Below, piece by piece: positions 49,450 through 57,044 of a DNA stretch of 64,000 bases. Origin of the DNA: Leptospira paudalimensis (GTDB taxonomy: Bacteria > Spirochaetota > Leptospiria > Leptospirales > Leptospiraceae); assembly GCF_026151345.1 (NCBI RefSeq), contig NZ_JAMQPR010000001.1:2676676-2740675 (forward strand). The letters are read 5' to 3'. The notes beneath the pieces are model-generated. The model made no database searches, was not told the origin of the DNA, and saw only the letters and a program-made list of their open reading frames with translations. The translations under genes were made by a program, and so were the position numbers. The stretch's first letter is position 1. Every line of letters begins with the position of its first letter.

Positions 49450-49970
49450 TTTATTTTAAGTTTATCGAGTTTTGCGATCTCTTTTTCGACAAAGGAAGCA
49501 TAGTCTTCCTTCTTCAATTGTTTCTCCAAGATCTCACTCGCGATGAGAACGGACATTTCCACAATTTGGTTTTGTAACTCAGACAAGGCTCTGCCTTTTG
49601 CCAATTCGATTTCTCGAACAGCATTGTCTTTGATTCCCTTTACTTCATTGTGTGCTTCTTCCGTCAATTTAGTGCGGAGAGCAACTGCATCTTTCTTAGC
49701 TTCATCGACAATTCTGTGTGCTTCTTCTGTTGCTTTGAAGAGTTGGTCTTTATATTCTTTTAAAGACTTTTCTGCTTCAACACGAAGAGATTCCGCTTTG
49801 TTGATATCACCTTGGATGCCGGAAGCACGTTCTTCGAGAGCATGAAGGATCTTGTCCCATGCAAATTTTTTAAGAACGAAGACAACAACTGAGAAAGTGA
49901 CCAGGGTCCAGATGACCAGACCCGGATTGACTTTCAGCAAATTGAAGCCGGAAGCCGCGAGGAGTACCAA
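49446..49970 (-). CDS. atpF: ATP synthase F0 subunit b
   Basis: Peripheral stalk subunit of 174 residues. One membrane helix ('PGLVIWTLVTFSVVVFVLKK') is followed by the typical long charged helix, with the Lys-phe-aTrp segment 'KFAWDKILHALEERASGIQG' and 'IDKAESLRVEAEKSLKEYKD'-like heptads (written here from the visible pattern). It lies 2 bp after atpE and overlaps atpH by 4 bp. There is only one b gene, so the stalk is likely a b2 homodimer. Confidence 0.95.
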   Translation of the reverse strand: MVLLAASGFNLLKVNPGLVIWTLVTFSVVVFVLKKFAWDKILHALEERASGIQGDINKAESLRVEAEKSLKEYKDQLFKATEEAHRIVDEAKKDAVALRTKLTEEAHNEVKGIKDNAVREIELAKGRALSELQNQIVEMSVLIASEILEKQLKKEDYASFVEKEIAKLDKLKIK

Positions 49971-49972
49971 GA

Positions 49973-50257
49973 CTATTGTCCTTGTTCTACTTTAGTGGCA
50001 CCAGCACCAATTGTTTTGTCAATTGAGCCATTGAGTTTGAGCGCGATAAGAAGAGCGATTACCACTGCGAAAAGTGCTGCACCTTCAATCATACCTGCTG
50101 CTACGTAAAGAACGAGTTGGATCTTTCCCGCTGCTTCTGGTTGGCGGCTAATGCTTTCTGCCACTGATCCACCAATTCTACCAATACCGATTCCTGCACC
50201 AAGTAATGCAAGTCCTGCTGCGAGTCCTACTGCGATGTATCCTAAACCGAATTCCAT
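49973..50257 (-). CDS. atpE: ATP synthase F0 subunit c
   Basis: The ring subunit, 94 residues, two helices with the conserved loop SISRQPEAAGKIQ and the ion-binding Glu in YVAAGMIEGAALF. Helix 1 has GAGIGIGRIGG with Ile where Na+-binding rings carry Gln, and no Ser/Thr follows the Glu, so it should be a proton-type ring. The ATG has AGGAG rather far upstream (about 12 bases). A short AT-rich hairpin precedes it (50280-50300). Confidence 0.96.
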   Translation of the reverse strand: MEFGLGYIAVGLAAGLALLGAGIGIGRIGGSVAESISRQPEAAGKIQLVLYVAAGMIEGAALFAVVIALLIALKLNGSIDKTIGAGATKVEQGQ

Positions 50258-50279
50258 TGTTTTCGTTTCACTCCTGTGT

Positions 50280-50300
50280 GTTTTATAATATAAATAAAAC
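50280..50300 (-). promoter_or_regulatory. Hairpin between atpB and atpE
   Basis: A perfect 7-bp inverted repeat, gttttat (50280-50286) and ataaaac (50294-50300), with a 7-nt AT loop, directly upstream of the atpE Shine-Dalgarno. Subunit c is needed in many copies per complex, so an RNA stem that protects or enhances atpE would make sense. This role is inferred. Confidence 0.35.
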
Positions 50301-50305
50301 CAATG

Positions 50306-51364
50306 TTAATGTCTATGCATCACAGTTCCGATGAACACGGTTGTGAGCAGTGAGAAAATGAACGCTTGTAGAAATGCTACAAGAAGTTCTAAAAAGTAGA
50401 TGAGCACTGAACTGAGAACAGATACAGGTGCAATCATCCAACTTTCACTCATAAAGATAAACCCAAGCAACGCAAGGATCATAACGTGTCCTGCTGTCAT
50501 GTTGGCAAGTAACCTCATGGTTAAAGCAAATGAACGTGCGATATGAGTGACAATAAACTCTAGAACCCACATCAGTGGCCAGAGTGGGAGAGGAACTCCC
50601 TTAGGAACTGCATGAGCTACGAAGGAGATCCCTTGGTAAGTAAATGCTGTTCCGTATATCGTAAGTAAGGTGATAGATGCAAGAGAAAGAGTCACACTGA
50701 TATCACCCGTTGGAGTAATCCCTGACCAGATTTCTCCGAATGTATGAAGTGAATGTGGTGTGTGTTCGAAAACGCCAAGTGCGACTAGTCCGTCAGAAGC
50801 AGCAACAGTCAACTCCCCAATCGATGGGATCAGACCAAACAAGTTACAGAATAGGATAAAGAAAAACAAAGAGAAGATGTAGTGGTAGTAAGAATGGCCG
50901 TGGTGATCCAGAGAGGAATCCACAACATTTTCTTTTAAGTAACTTACAAAAGCCTCTACTCCCGATGTGAATTTGTTATGCACTTTTTTCGGGTTTTTAG
51001 AGATGAGGTTTGCTGCCGGGATAAAGATGATGAACATAAAAAAACAAGCGATCCACATCATGGTCACTCGTTTTGTGATGTGAAGGTCGATACCACCAAG
51101 ATAGTGGTATTTGATACCGTCATGGTTTACGAAAACATCATGATTTTCAGCATCAAAACCAGGTTGGCCTTCTGTAACGATTGTGCCACCAAAGTTCAAT
51201 GGGAAGATAGGTGCGTCACCTAAGTGGTGCGCCATCACTTCGCTGAAATCGAAGCCCTCATCAGAGCTGTGCCCTTCCGAATCGTTTGCAAAAACATTCG
51301 TAAAACTAAGGGAAAAAACTAATAAAAATGATAAAAAAAACCGATATTTAGACTTATTTTCCAC
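50306..51364 (-). CDS. atpB: ATP synthase F0 subunit a
   Basis: Subunit a, about 352 residues. I start at the GTG at 51364, which overlaps the atpI-like stop by 11 bp; the frame also opens to a TTG at 51412. It begins with a basic, hydrophobic stretch (SKYRFFLSFLLVFSLSFT, then NVFA) that looks like a cleavable signal peptide, followed by a periplasmic segment of about 100 residues before the first channel helix. 'FALTMRLLANMTAGHVMILA' carries the essential Arg, and the last helices follow. The exported N-terminus is seen in some spirochaete and Bacteroidetes a-subunits. Confidence 0.93.
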   Translation of the reverse strand: MENKSKYRFFLSFLLVFSLSFTNVFANDSEGHSSDEGFDFSEVMAHHLGDAPIFPLNFGGTIVTEGQPGFDAENHDVFVNHDGIKYHYLGGIDLHITKRVTMMWIACFFMFIIFIPAANLISKNPKKVHNKFTSGVEAFVSYLKENVVDSSLDHHGHSYYHYIFSLFFFILFCNLFGLIPSIGELTVAASDGLVALGVFEHTPHSLHTFGEIWSGITPTGDISVTLSLASITLLTIYGTAFTYQGISFVAHAVPKGVPLPLWPLMWVLEFIVTHIARSFALTMRLLANMTAGHVMILALLGFIFMSESWMIAPVSVLSSVLIYFLELLVAFLQAFIFSLLTTVFIGTVMHRH

Positions 51365-51734
51365 TGAAATAGCTCGCAAATACAAGGAAAAGAAGGTGGA
51401 CGAAATAGGCAATTAAAAATCCAGAAGTTGCCTCAAAAGGGTACTCTAACACCTGGAAAGTTGTCAAAATGCCTAGATTTAGAAAAAACGAGAGGAATAC
51501 AGTGAAAAGTGGGAAGCCACTCTCTGATAAAGCAGGGATTTTGCGTGGTAAAAATCTTAATTGTAAGATGGCCATTTGCACAGAAAAGGAAATGGCACCT
51601 CCCAGATAAAATAGAATTCGAAACCCATCTTCCACCAAACTAGCTGTTAGTGGGAGACTTAGAATGAATAAAAGAAACAGATACGTAAAATAATGAAAAT
51701 GGAACCGTCTGAGATTGATTGAGTTTAGATCCAT
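51354..51734 (-). CDS. AtpI-like small membrane protein
   Basis: A 126-residue protein with four predicted helices: 'FTYLFLLFILSLPLTASLVE', 'ILFYLGGAISFSVQMAILQL', 'FTVFLSFFLNLGILTTFQVL' and 'GFLIAYFVHLLFLVFASYFS'. Position just before atpB and the fold pattern fit AtpI, which helps assemble the c-ring. The ATG at 51734 is the first good start; the frame runs further upstream into GC-rich repeat DNA without sense. No Shine-Dalgarno is seen, and TACAAT (51743-51748) lies close enough to suggest a nearly leaderless message. Confidence 0.75.
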   Translation of the reverse strand: MDLNSINLRRFHFHYFTYLFLLFILSLPLTASLVEDGFRILFYLGGAISFSVQMAILQLRFLPRKIPALSESGFPLFTVFLSFFLNLGILTTFQVLEYPFEATSGFLIAYFVHLLFLVFASYFSGK

Positions 51735-52117
51735 TCTTTCAGATTGTATTGGGAGGGTTTTGGGGGCAAGTCGGTTTGGAGGGGATTGGAAGGTATAGTT
51801 CCCCGCCCGTATTGAACTGGGTGGGGTTATCCACCCGCCACCCAATGGCTTCCATATATCATACGTTCGCTGGTTTGTAACGCAGGAATCGATGCTTCCA
51901 ATTTTTTAATTCCAAAAAGTTCACGTTTCGTATGACAATCAAGTGTCTCCCGTGATATTGATTAGGATAAAGAACGATTTCAATTTAGAATCTATTAAAT
52001 TTTCAAAGTAATTGTTTTTAATTCCAAAAACTTGAGGATTGAAGTGAGAGTAGATGGATTAATTGTCCTAACTTTCTCCTTTTACAACTCATTTTCAGTT
52101 AACTCATTCAAAATGAG
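51735..52117. other. Intergenic region between the atp operon and ohrR
   Basis: About 380 bp with no credible gene. It holds a possible TACAAT -10 for the atp operon (51743-51748), one copy of the GC-rich hairpin repeat (51801-51846), and near ohrR an AT-rich direct/inverted repeat of AACTCATT (see terminator 52086-52119). The stretch 51850-52080 shows nothing further. Confidence 0.6.
51801..51846. repeat. GC-rich intergenic hairpin repeat, copy 1
   Basis: Contains ccccgcccgtatt, gggtgg and ccaccc around ttat, and ends gccacccaat. The inner gggtgg/ccaccc arms form a hairpin. A related copy is at 53150-53191 in the same orientation: both share ccccgccc, tatt, gggtg, acccgcc and cccaat, differing by a 4-bp indel and a few bases. 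It is strikingly GC-rich for this genome. Confidence 0.65.
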
Positions 52118-52119
52118 TT
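52086..52119 (-). terminator. Possible terminator of ohrR
   Basis: The sequences aactcatt (52086-52093 and 52101-52108) and aatgagtt (52112-52119) allow two mutually exclusive stems, one with a 3-nt loop. They overlap the ohrR stop. There is no long T-run on the minus strand, so termination is uncertain. Confidence 0.35.
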
Positions 52120-52564
52120 ATTTATAATCTTTACCAAACTCATCCAAAATAGTTTTTAATTGGATCGCTTGGCTTTCTTCGATTCCGGATAAACAAAAAA
52201 TTTGCTCTGGAATGGATTTTGCCTTTTCACGGAGAAGTTTTCCATTTTTTGTAAGTGTCAAAATAACAACCCGCTCATCTTCTACACTTCTTGTCCTTTT
52301 TATTTGACCACTTTTTTCTAATCTTTTTAGAAGTGGAGTCAATGTGCCTGAATCCAATTGTAACCTTTCTCCAAGTTTAGTGACTGTAATTTCTTTTTCT
52401 TCCCACATAACAAGCATTACTATGTATTGCGAATAAGTTAGCCCTATGTCCGCAAGAAGCGGACGATAGAGTTTCATCAATCGATGCATAGATGAATACA
52501 TCGAAAAACAAATTTGATTCTTTAACAAAAGAACCTCTTCTTTAGAGGTCTTAACCTTGGACAA
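52118..52564 (-). CDS. MarR/OhrR-family peroxide-responsive regulator
   Basis: About 148 residues. 'LLLKNQICFSMYSSMHRLMK' places a Cys (about residue 19) exactly where OhrR has its reactive thiol, and 'YRPLLADIGLTYSQYIVMLV' has the OhrR-type Tyr. The winged helix is 'ITVTKLGERLQLDSGTLTPL' followed by LKRLEKSGQIKR and DERVVILTLT. OhrR senses organic hydroperoxides. The gene overlaps the glutathione peroxidase gene by 14 bp, if it starts at the TTG at 52564; the start is uncertain as the frame extends into that gene. The pair makes a plausible peroxide sensor and enzyme unit. Confidence 0.82.
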   Translation of the reverse strand: MSKVKTSKEEVLLLKNQICFSMYSSMHRLMKLYRPLLADIGLTYSQYIVMLVMWEEKEITVTKLGERLQLDSGTLTPLLKRLEKSGQIKRTRSVEDERVVILTLTKNGKLLREKAKSIPEQIFCLSGIEESQAIQLKTILDEFGKDYK

Positions 52565-53036
52565 GTTTCTCAATATCCTTTTCGATTGCTTCTGGTTTCG
52601 TAATGGGAGCATATCGTTTAACAACGTTTCCATTTTTATCAACTAAAAATTTTGTGAAGTTCCATTTAATATCCAAAGACCCAAAAATACCAGGAGCATT
52701 CTTCTTTAAGTGGGAATAAAGAGGATCGGTATTCGGTCCATTCACTTCAAGTTTGGAAAAGATTGGAAATGTAGTTGAGAATGTCTTCTCACAAAAAAGT
52801 TTGATCTCTGCATCAGAACCAGGCTCTTGTTCTCCAAATTGGTTACATGGGAATGCCAAAATCTCCAACCCTTTTCCTTTCCAACGATCATACGTTTCTT
52901 GTAGACCTTTGTATTGAGGAGTGAAGCCACACTGGCTTGCCGTATTCACAATTAACAATACTTTATCTTTAAATTGTTCCATCGGGATCTCTTCGGATCC
53001 TCGTTTCACTTTAATTTTGTAAAATTCTTCTGCCAT
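52551..53036 (-). CDS. Glutathione peroxidase-like thiol peroxidase
   Basis: A 161-residue GPx with NTASQCGFTPQYKGLQ (a Cys where animals have selenocysteine), the Gln motif AFPCNQFGEQEPG and the Trp motif IKWNFTKFLVDKNGNV, giving the catalytic triad. As with most bacterial GPx it probably uses thioredoxin. The ATG at 53036 is preceded by GAGGGC, so I prefer it over the longer frame. It is first in a two-gene unit with the OhrR-like regulator, and a palindrome lies 25 bp upstream. Confidence 0.93.
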   Translation of the reverse strand: MAEEFYKIKVKRGSEEIPMEQFKDKVLLIVNTASQCGFTPQYKGLQETYDRWKGKGLEILAFPCNQFGEQEPGSDAEIKLFCEKTFSTTFPIFSKLEVNGPNTDPLYSHLKKNAPGIFGSLDIKWNFTKFLVDKNGNVVKRYAPITKPEAIEKDIEKLVQG

Positions 53037-53060
53037 TTTTTGCCCTCGCTCAGACATTAG

Positions 53061-53072
53061 ATTGTGCACAAT
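53061..53072. promoter_or_regulatory. Palindrome upstream of gpx, candidate OhrR operator
   Basis: A perfect 12-bp palindrome, attgtgcacaat. With flanks it is part of a longer dyad: gattgtgcacaa and, after a short AT run, ttttgttcaatc (53077-53089). OhrR-class operators are AT-rich TTGT...ACAA dyads, so this is a good candidate for control of the gpx-ohrR unit. Confidence 0.55.
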
Positions 53073-53149
53073 TTAATTTTGTTCAATCTTTTTATGTAAA
53101 ATTTCGAATATTTATAAGGATTTTTTCCAATACCGCGCGAATTTAGTAT

Positions 53150-53191
53150 CCCCGCCCTTATTTGGGTGAGGAACTAGACCCGCCTCCCAAT
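53150..53191. repeat. GC-rich intergenic hairpin repeat, copy 2
   Basis: Reads ccccgcccttattt, gggtgagg, then acccgcctcccaat, the same order as at 51801-51846, but with a less perfect inner stem. Placed in the gpx-amt gap. Two copies 1.3 kb apart point to a dispersed family. Confidence 0.65.
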
Positions 53192-53362
53192 ACCATCCAC
53201 TTATCACAAACCAAACCAACCGGCAAACCTGTTCACTACTTGTTCGATTTTTCTTAAAAAAAGTTCATCTTAATGAGATTTTTACTCGCTTTCATACTCC
53301 AGACATTCCAAATAATACGAATTTTATTTCGGAAATTGAATCTAGTAACTTTGGAGTTATTT

Positions 53363-54652
53363 ATGAATTTACCACTGGTCTTAAGACCTGTATTCCTTTG
53401 TTTTCTCTTTTTTCTGCCCTCTCTCCTTATGGCAGATGCAGAAACAGCGACACCAATCCTAATCGACAAATCCGATACCACTTGGATGTTGATTTCTTCT
53501 GCATTGGTTTTCTTTATGATCCCTGGACTTTCTTTGTTTTACGGAGGAATTGTCAGATCCAAAAACGTTTTATCCACAATGATGCATAGTTTTGTTGCAA
53601 TGATTGTAATGACATTACAGTGGACAATTTTTGGTTATAGTTTTGCTTTTTCGGGTGAGAATCCATATGTAGGAAATTTTGATTTAGCATTTTTGGATGG
53701 AATTAACATTGATTCTACGAAAGGCACAATTCCAACTTACGTACATTTTTTGTTCCAAGGTATGTTTGCATTGATTACGCCAGCTTTAATTTCCGGTGCA
53801 ATCGCAGAAAGAATCAAACTCTCTGCATATATAGTATTTATACTCGTTTGGTCAACGTTAGTTTATGATCCAGTTGCACATTGGGTATGGGCAGATTCTG
53901 GTTGGCTATTAAAAATGAATGCCTTAGATTTTGCAGGTGGTACAGTTGTACATTTAATTTCTGGTATCGCTGGACTTTCCGCTGCAATCGTGATTGGAAA
54001 ACGAAAAGGTGATGCAGGTCTACTCACCCATCCAAATAACATGACTTATACATTACTTGGCTCTGGTTTATTATGGTTTGGTTGGTTTGGTTTTAATGCT
54101 GGATCTGGCCTTGCTGTTAATGGACTTGCAGCACGTGCTTTTTTAGTAACTTTAATTGCTCCTGCAGCGGCCGGTGCAAGTTGGTTACTCATCGAATGGT
54201 ACCATACAAAAAAAGCGACAGCACTTGGTGCAGCATCTGGAATTGTTGCAGGTCTAGTTGTTATTACACCGGCTTCTGGTTTTGTAGGAGTCAAAGGAGC
54301 TCTAATCATGGGTTTACTCGTTTCACCTATTTGTTATTTGGCGATCCTATTAAAAGGTAAACTAAAATATGATGATACATTAGATGCATTTGGTATCCAT
54401 GGTGCTGGTGGAGCATTTGGTGCCATATTAACTGGAATTTTCGCATTAGAATTAGCAGAAGGCATGACATTCGAAAGCCAAATGATGGCTCAAATTATCA
54501 GTGTGATTGCTACAGGTTTTTATTCTTTTGTCGTCTCATACATCATTGCAGTTGTTATTGAGAAAACAATAGGATTTAGAATCGAGGAAGATAAAGAAAT
54601 CACAGGTCTCGACCAAGAGATTCATGGTGAAAAAGGATATGATATAAGGTAA
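53363..54652 (+). CDS. amt: Ammonium transporter
   Basis: Amt of 429 residues with a cleaved signal peptide (MNLPLVLRPVFLCFLFFLPS, then LLMADAET), as in other bacterial Amt proteins. The ATG at 53363 is chosen: GGAG stands six bases before it and the signal follows. Eleven helices follow, with 'SALVFFMIPGLSLFYGGIVR', 'WVWADSGWLLKMNALDFAGG' and 'TLDAFGIHGAGGAFGAILTG', the last two supplying the pore His pair. It brings ammonium into the cell. A P-II gene lies 5 bp downstream, the classical pair. Confidence 0.96.
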   Translation: MNLPLVLRPVFLCFLFFLPSLLMADAETATPILIDKSDTTWMLISSALVFFMIPGLSLFYGGIVRSKNVLSTMMHSFVAMIVMTLQWTIFGYSFAFSGENPYVGNFDLAFLDGINIDSTKGTIPTYVHFLFQGMFALITPALISGAIAERIKLSAYIVFILVWSTLVYDPVAHWVWADSGWLLKMNALDFAGGTVVHLISGIAGLSAAIVIGKRKGDAGLLTHPNNMTYTLLGSGLLWFGWFGFNAGSGLAVNGLAARAFLVTLIAPAAAGASWLLIEWYHTKKATALGAASGIVAGLVVITPASGFVGVKGALIMGLLVSPICYLAILLKGKLKYDDTLDAFGIHGAGGAFGAILTGIFALELAEGMTFESQMMAQIISVIATGFYSFVVSYIIAVVIEKTIGFRIEEDKEITGLDQEIHGEKGYDIR

Positions 54653-54657
54653 TCTAT

Positions 54658-55005
54658 ATGAAATTAGTAATAGCAATTATACAACCACACAAATTAGAAG
54701 AAGTTAAAAACGAACTAACTAAAAACGAAATATATCGTTTAACAGTAAGTGATGTGCAAGGATATGGCCAACAAAAAGGGAAAACAGAAGTATTTCGCGG
54801 ACACGAATACCAAGTGAATCTACTCAGAAAAGTTCGTTTGGAAATTGCAGTGAATGATGAATTTGTAAAACCAACGGTTGATGCGATATTAAAAGCAGCT
54901 AAAACTGGACCGGAAGGTAAAATTGGAGATGGTAAAATTTTCGTGATGCCTTTAGAAGAAGTGATTCGCATCCGAAGTGGCGAACGAGGGAATAAAGCCA
55001 TCTAA
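54658..55005 (+). CDS. P-II nitrogen regulatory protein (GlnB/GlnK)
   Basis: P-II of 115 residues. The T-loop Tyr is at residue 51 (FRGHEYQVNLL), so uridylylation is possible, and 'VQGYGQQKGKTEVFRG' and 'KTGPEGKIGDGKIFVMPLEE' are the P-II signatures. It binds ATP, ADP and 2-oxoglutarate and, next to amt, most likely blocks the channel when nitrogen is plentiful (GlnK role). It follows amt by 5 bp and ends before a strong hairpin. Confidence 0.95.
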   Translation: MKLVIAIIQPHKLEEVKNELTKNEIYRLTVSDVQGYGQQKGKTEVFRGHEYQVNLLRKVRLEIAVNDEFVKPTVDAILKAAKTGPEGKIGDGKIFVMPLEEVIRIRSGERGNKAI

Positions 55006-55016
55006 TTTCAATTGTA

Positions 55017-55050
55017 ACTCCCATAGAAAAGAATCCAATTCTATGGGAGT
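55017..55050. terminator. Hairpin terminator between the P-II gene and ilvB
   Basis: A perfect 12-bp stem, actcccatagaa (55017-55028) and ttctatgggagt (55039-55050), with a 10-nt loop. It separates two convergent genes. The nearest T-run (gttttt) is about ten bases after the stem on the plus strand, so termination may be weaker than for a classical site. Confidence 0.7.
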
Positions 55051-55056
55051 CCTGGA

Positions 55057-56787
55057 TTATGTTTTTACTAAATCCAAAATGTATTCTTGGTTGGACTTTC
55101 CACCTGGCACAAAAGGATACACTCCCCAATCAGATGGAATTTTGATTTCTACAAATGCAGGTCCATCATTACTTAAGAACAGTTCTAGTTCAGAATCATT
55201 TTGATCTTTTTCCCAAATCATGTAAGGAATTCCAAACGATTCACTTAACATAGCGAAGTCGGGGTGATAATGGAATTTAGAACCAGAATAAACATTTCCA
55301 TAAAACAAATCTTGTTGTTGTTTCACTAACCCTAGATGTCCATTATTCATCAAAATGATTTTTACATTTAAACTTTCTTCTCTGAGTGTCGCCAACTCTT
55401 GTAAATTCATCATTATGGATCCATCACCAGTGAAACAATAAACAGTGTTATTTGGGTTCGCCAAAGATACACCTATGGAGGTTGGTAACCCAAAGCCCAT
55501 TGTTCCTTGCCCACCAGAAGTGATCCAAGTATTTGGATTCGGAAATGGATAATACTGCGCTACCCACATCTGGTGTTGTCCAACATCTGTTATAACAAAA
55601 TGTTCTTCGTTTGGAATGAAGGAGGCTAGGGAGTAAATTAATTCTTTCGCAGGATGGATTTCTGGATATTTTTTCCAATCCTCAATTTGTTTACCACTTA
55701 ACTTCTCTATGGTTTCATCGTCTATTGCTTTGGAATTTTCAAATGGATCTAGGAATAAAGAATCAAGAATATCTGAAATATTTGATTGAAAACTCAAATT
55801 TGGTTTTCTAATTTTCCCAATCTCACTTGAGTCAATATCAATATGAATGATCTTTGCATCAGGACAAAAGGTTTCTTTGTTTCCAATCGCACGGTCATCA
55901 AAACGAACACCAATGGCGATGAGTAAATCACAAACACCCAATGCTTCATTAGCCGCAACAGTTCCATGCATTCCCATCATACCCAAAAACAAAGGATCAT
56001 TTTTTTCAAAGATACCAAGTCCCATAAGAGTTGTTACCACTGGGATTTGGTAGAACTGAACTAATTCTCGTAATCGTTTGTATTCTTTTTTGGCTCCTCC
56101 TCCAATGTAAAACAAAGGGAATTTTGCTTTTGATAAATACTCTTTCCATTCATTTAAAAATGAATCTAAAGATCTCGTATGGTTGTTTTCGAATGGAATT
56201 TGGTTTTTTGTGAAAAAACTCTTAGTAAGTTCGACTTCATTCGAAAGATTTTCATTCAATTGATCCTCATTCCTTATGATCATTTTGGTTTGGATATCCT
56301 TAGGTAAATCAATCCAAACAGGACCTTTTTTCCCTTCGGATGCAAAGAAGTAAGCCTCTTCTAAAACATTTGGGATCAAATTAGGATCTCCAACAGAATA
56401 AACTTTTTTTACAATCGAGGAAACGATACGTTCTGTATCCAATTCTTGGAATGCATCGGTTCCTTTTAAGTGAGTGGGTACTTGGCCAGAAAACACTAAC
56501 ATGGGAACAGAATCTCGATGAGCATCAGCAACTGCTGTGATGAGATTGGCAACACCTGGGCCTGAGGAAACAAATACGGCACTCACCTCGCCTGTGCTTC
56601 TTGCCATCCCTTGTGCGATAAATCCAGCTCCCTGCTCATGCCTTGCAAGGACATGTTTCATGTTTGATTCCGCCAAACTTTCGTATAATGGCAAGATAGT
56701 GCCGCCAGGAACACCCGAAACCCATCGGATGCCCTTTGATTCTAAAAATTGAATGATATATTGACTTACTGTGATTTTTTCCCACAT
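55057..56787 (-). CDS. ilvB: Acetolactate synthase, catalytic subunit (ilvB-like)
   Basis: A ThDP enzyme of 576 residues. '[20 protein letters not shown]' at the N-terminus, the catalytic Glu in [16 protein letters not shown], '[20 protein letters not shown]', and the ThDP motif [17 protein letters not shown] ending NN are typical of acetohydroxyacid synthases, the first step of valine, leucine and isoleucine synthesis. No small regulatory subunit gene (ilvN) follows; the next gene is convergent. AGAGGAG stands seven bases before the ATG. Its leader region carries a probable attenuator with a Leu/Val-rich leader peptide (56805-57024), which supports the biosynthetic role over a catabolic one. 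Confidence 0.9.
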   Translation of the reverse strand: MWEKITVSQYIIQFLESKGIRWVSGVPGGTILPLYESLAESNMKHVLARHEQGAGFIAQGMARSTGEVSAVFVSSGPGVANLITAVADAHRDSVPMLVFSGQVPTHLKGTDAFQELDTERIVSSIVKKVYSVGDPNLIPNVLEEAYFFASEGKKGPVWIDLPKDIQTKMIIRNEDQLNENLSNEVELTKSFFTKNQIPFENNHTRSLDSFLNEWKEYLSKAKFPLFYIGGGAKKEYKRLRELVQFYQIPVVTTLMGLGIFEKNDPLFLGMMGMHGTVAANEALGVCDLLIAIGVRFDDRAIGNKETFCPDAKIIHIDIDSSEIGKIRKPNLSFQSNISDILDSLFLDPFENSKAIDDETIEKLSGKQIEDWKKYPEIHPAKELIYSLASFIPNEEHFVITDVGQHQMWVAQYYPFPNPNTWITSGGQGTMGFGLPTSIGVSLANPNNTVYCFTGDGSIMMNLQELATLREESLNVKIILMNNGHLGLVKQQQDLFYGNVYSGSKFHYHPDFAMLSESFGIPYMIWEKDQNDSELELFLSNDGPAFVEIKIPSDWGVYPFVPGGKSNQEYILDLVKT

Positions 56788-56804
56788 AACAGACTCCTCT
56801 AGTA

Positions 56805-56867
56805 GTTTCCCCGTCGACTTTTGCTTTCTGTCGACCGAGGAAACAAAGGGAGATTATGACAGAAAGC
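56805..56867 (-). promoter_or_regulatory. Attenuator: two mutually exclusive hairpins upstream of ilvB
   Basis: On the minus-strand RNA, GCTTTCTGTC (56867-56858), which overlaps the leader stop region, can pair perfectly over 10 bp with GACAGAAAGC (56832-56823). A competing stem joins GTTTCC and GTCGAC (56844-56839 and 56835-56830) to GTCGAC and GGAAAC (56818-56813 and 56810-56805). The two stems share bases 56830-56832 and the first one opens the loop of the second, so only one can form. This is the antiterminator/terminator logic of attenuation. No U-run follows the second stem, which ends four bases before the ilvB Shine-Dalgarno, so control could be at translation. Confidence 0.65.
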
Positions 56868-56976
56868 TAGGTATGTATGGGGAGAGGACGACGACTAGAA
56901 CGAGGGTTGTGAGTACATAAGAAGGCATTCCCACTTCAAAACTGGAACTGTTTCCAATTAAGTTTGTTGATGCCAT
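56854..56976 (-). CDS. Leader peptide of ilvB (Leu/Val-rich)
   Basis: A 40-residue ORF ending TAA just before the attenuator stems. Its core reads YVLTTLVLVVVLSPYI, with Leu and Val at eight of eleven positions around three consecutive GTC Val codons, then Ile. This matches what ilv leader peptides look like, where starvation for branched-chain amino acids stalls the ribosome. I start at the ATG at 56976 (GGAAA upstream); an in-frame ATG at 56985 lies only about four bases from the expected transcription start, and another is at 56928. Confidence 0.65.
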   Translation of the reverse strand: MASTNLIGNSSSFEVGMPSYVLTTLVLVVVLSPYIPSFLS

Positions 56977-56995
56977 CGTTTCCATATTCTAACTC

Positions 56996-57024
56996 TTTTA
57001 TTGATTCAATGTTAATTTAGTCAA
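56996..57024 (-). promoter_or_regulatory. Promoter of the ilvB leader
   Basis: TTGACT (57019-57024) and ATAAAA (56996-57001) on the minus strand are exactly 17 bp apart. The expected start of transcription, near 56989, is a few bases before the leader peptide ORF. A promoter here supports reading the downstream ORF and hairpins as a leader. Confidence 0.6.
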
Positions 57025-57044
57025 GAATTTAATTGGTAGAGGAT

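Larger units (their letters stand above)
53037..53362. other. Intergenic region between gpx and amt
   Basis: About 325 bp without a gene. It holds the gpx palindrome (53061-53072), the second GC-rich hairpin repeat (53150-53191), and the amt promoter area. The frame of amt runs upstream to 53273 but without sense. I saw no sigma-54 (GG...GC) element for amt. Confidence 0.6.

Noticed and set aside
53200..53362. Sigma-54 promoter for amt-glnK
   Set aside because: No TGGCAC-N5-TTGC-like element is visible upstream of 53363.
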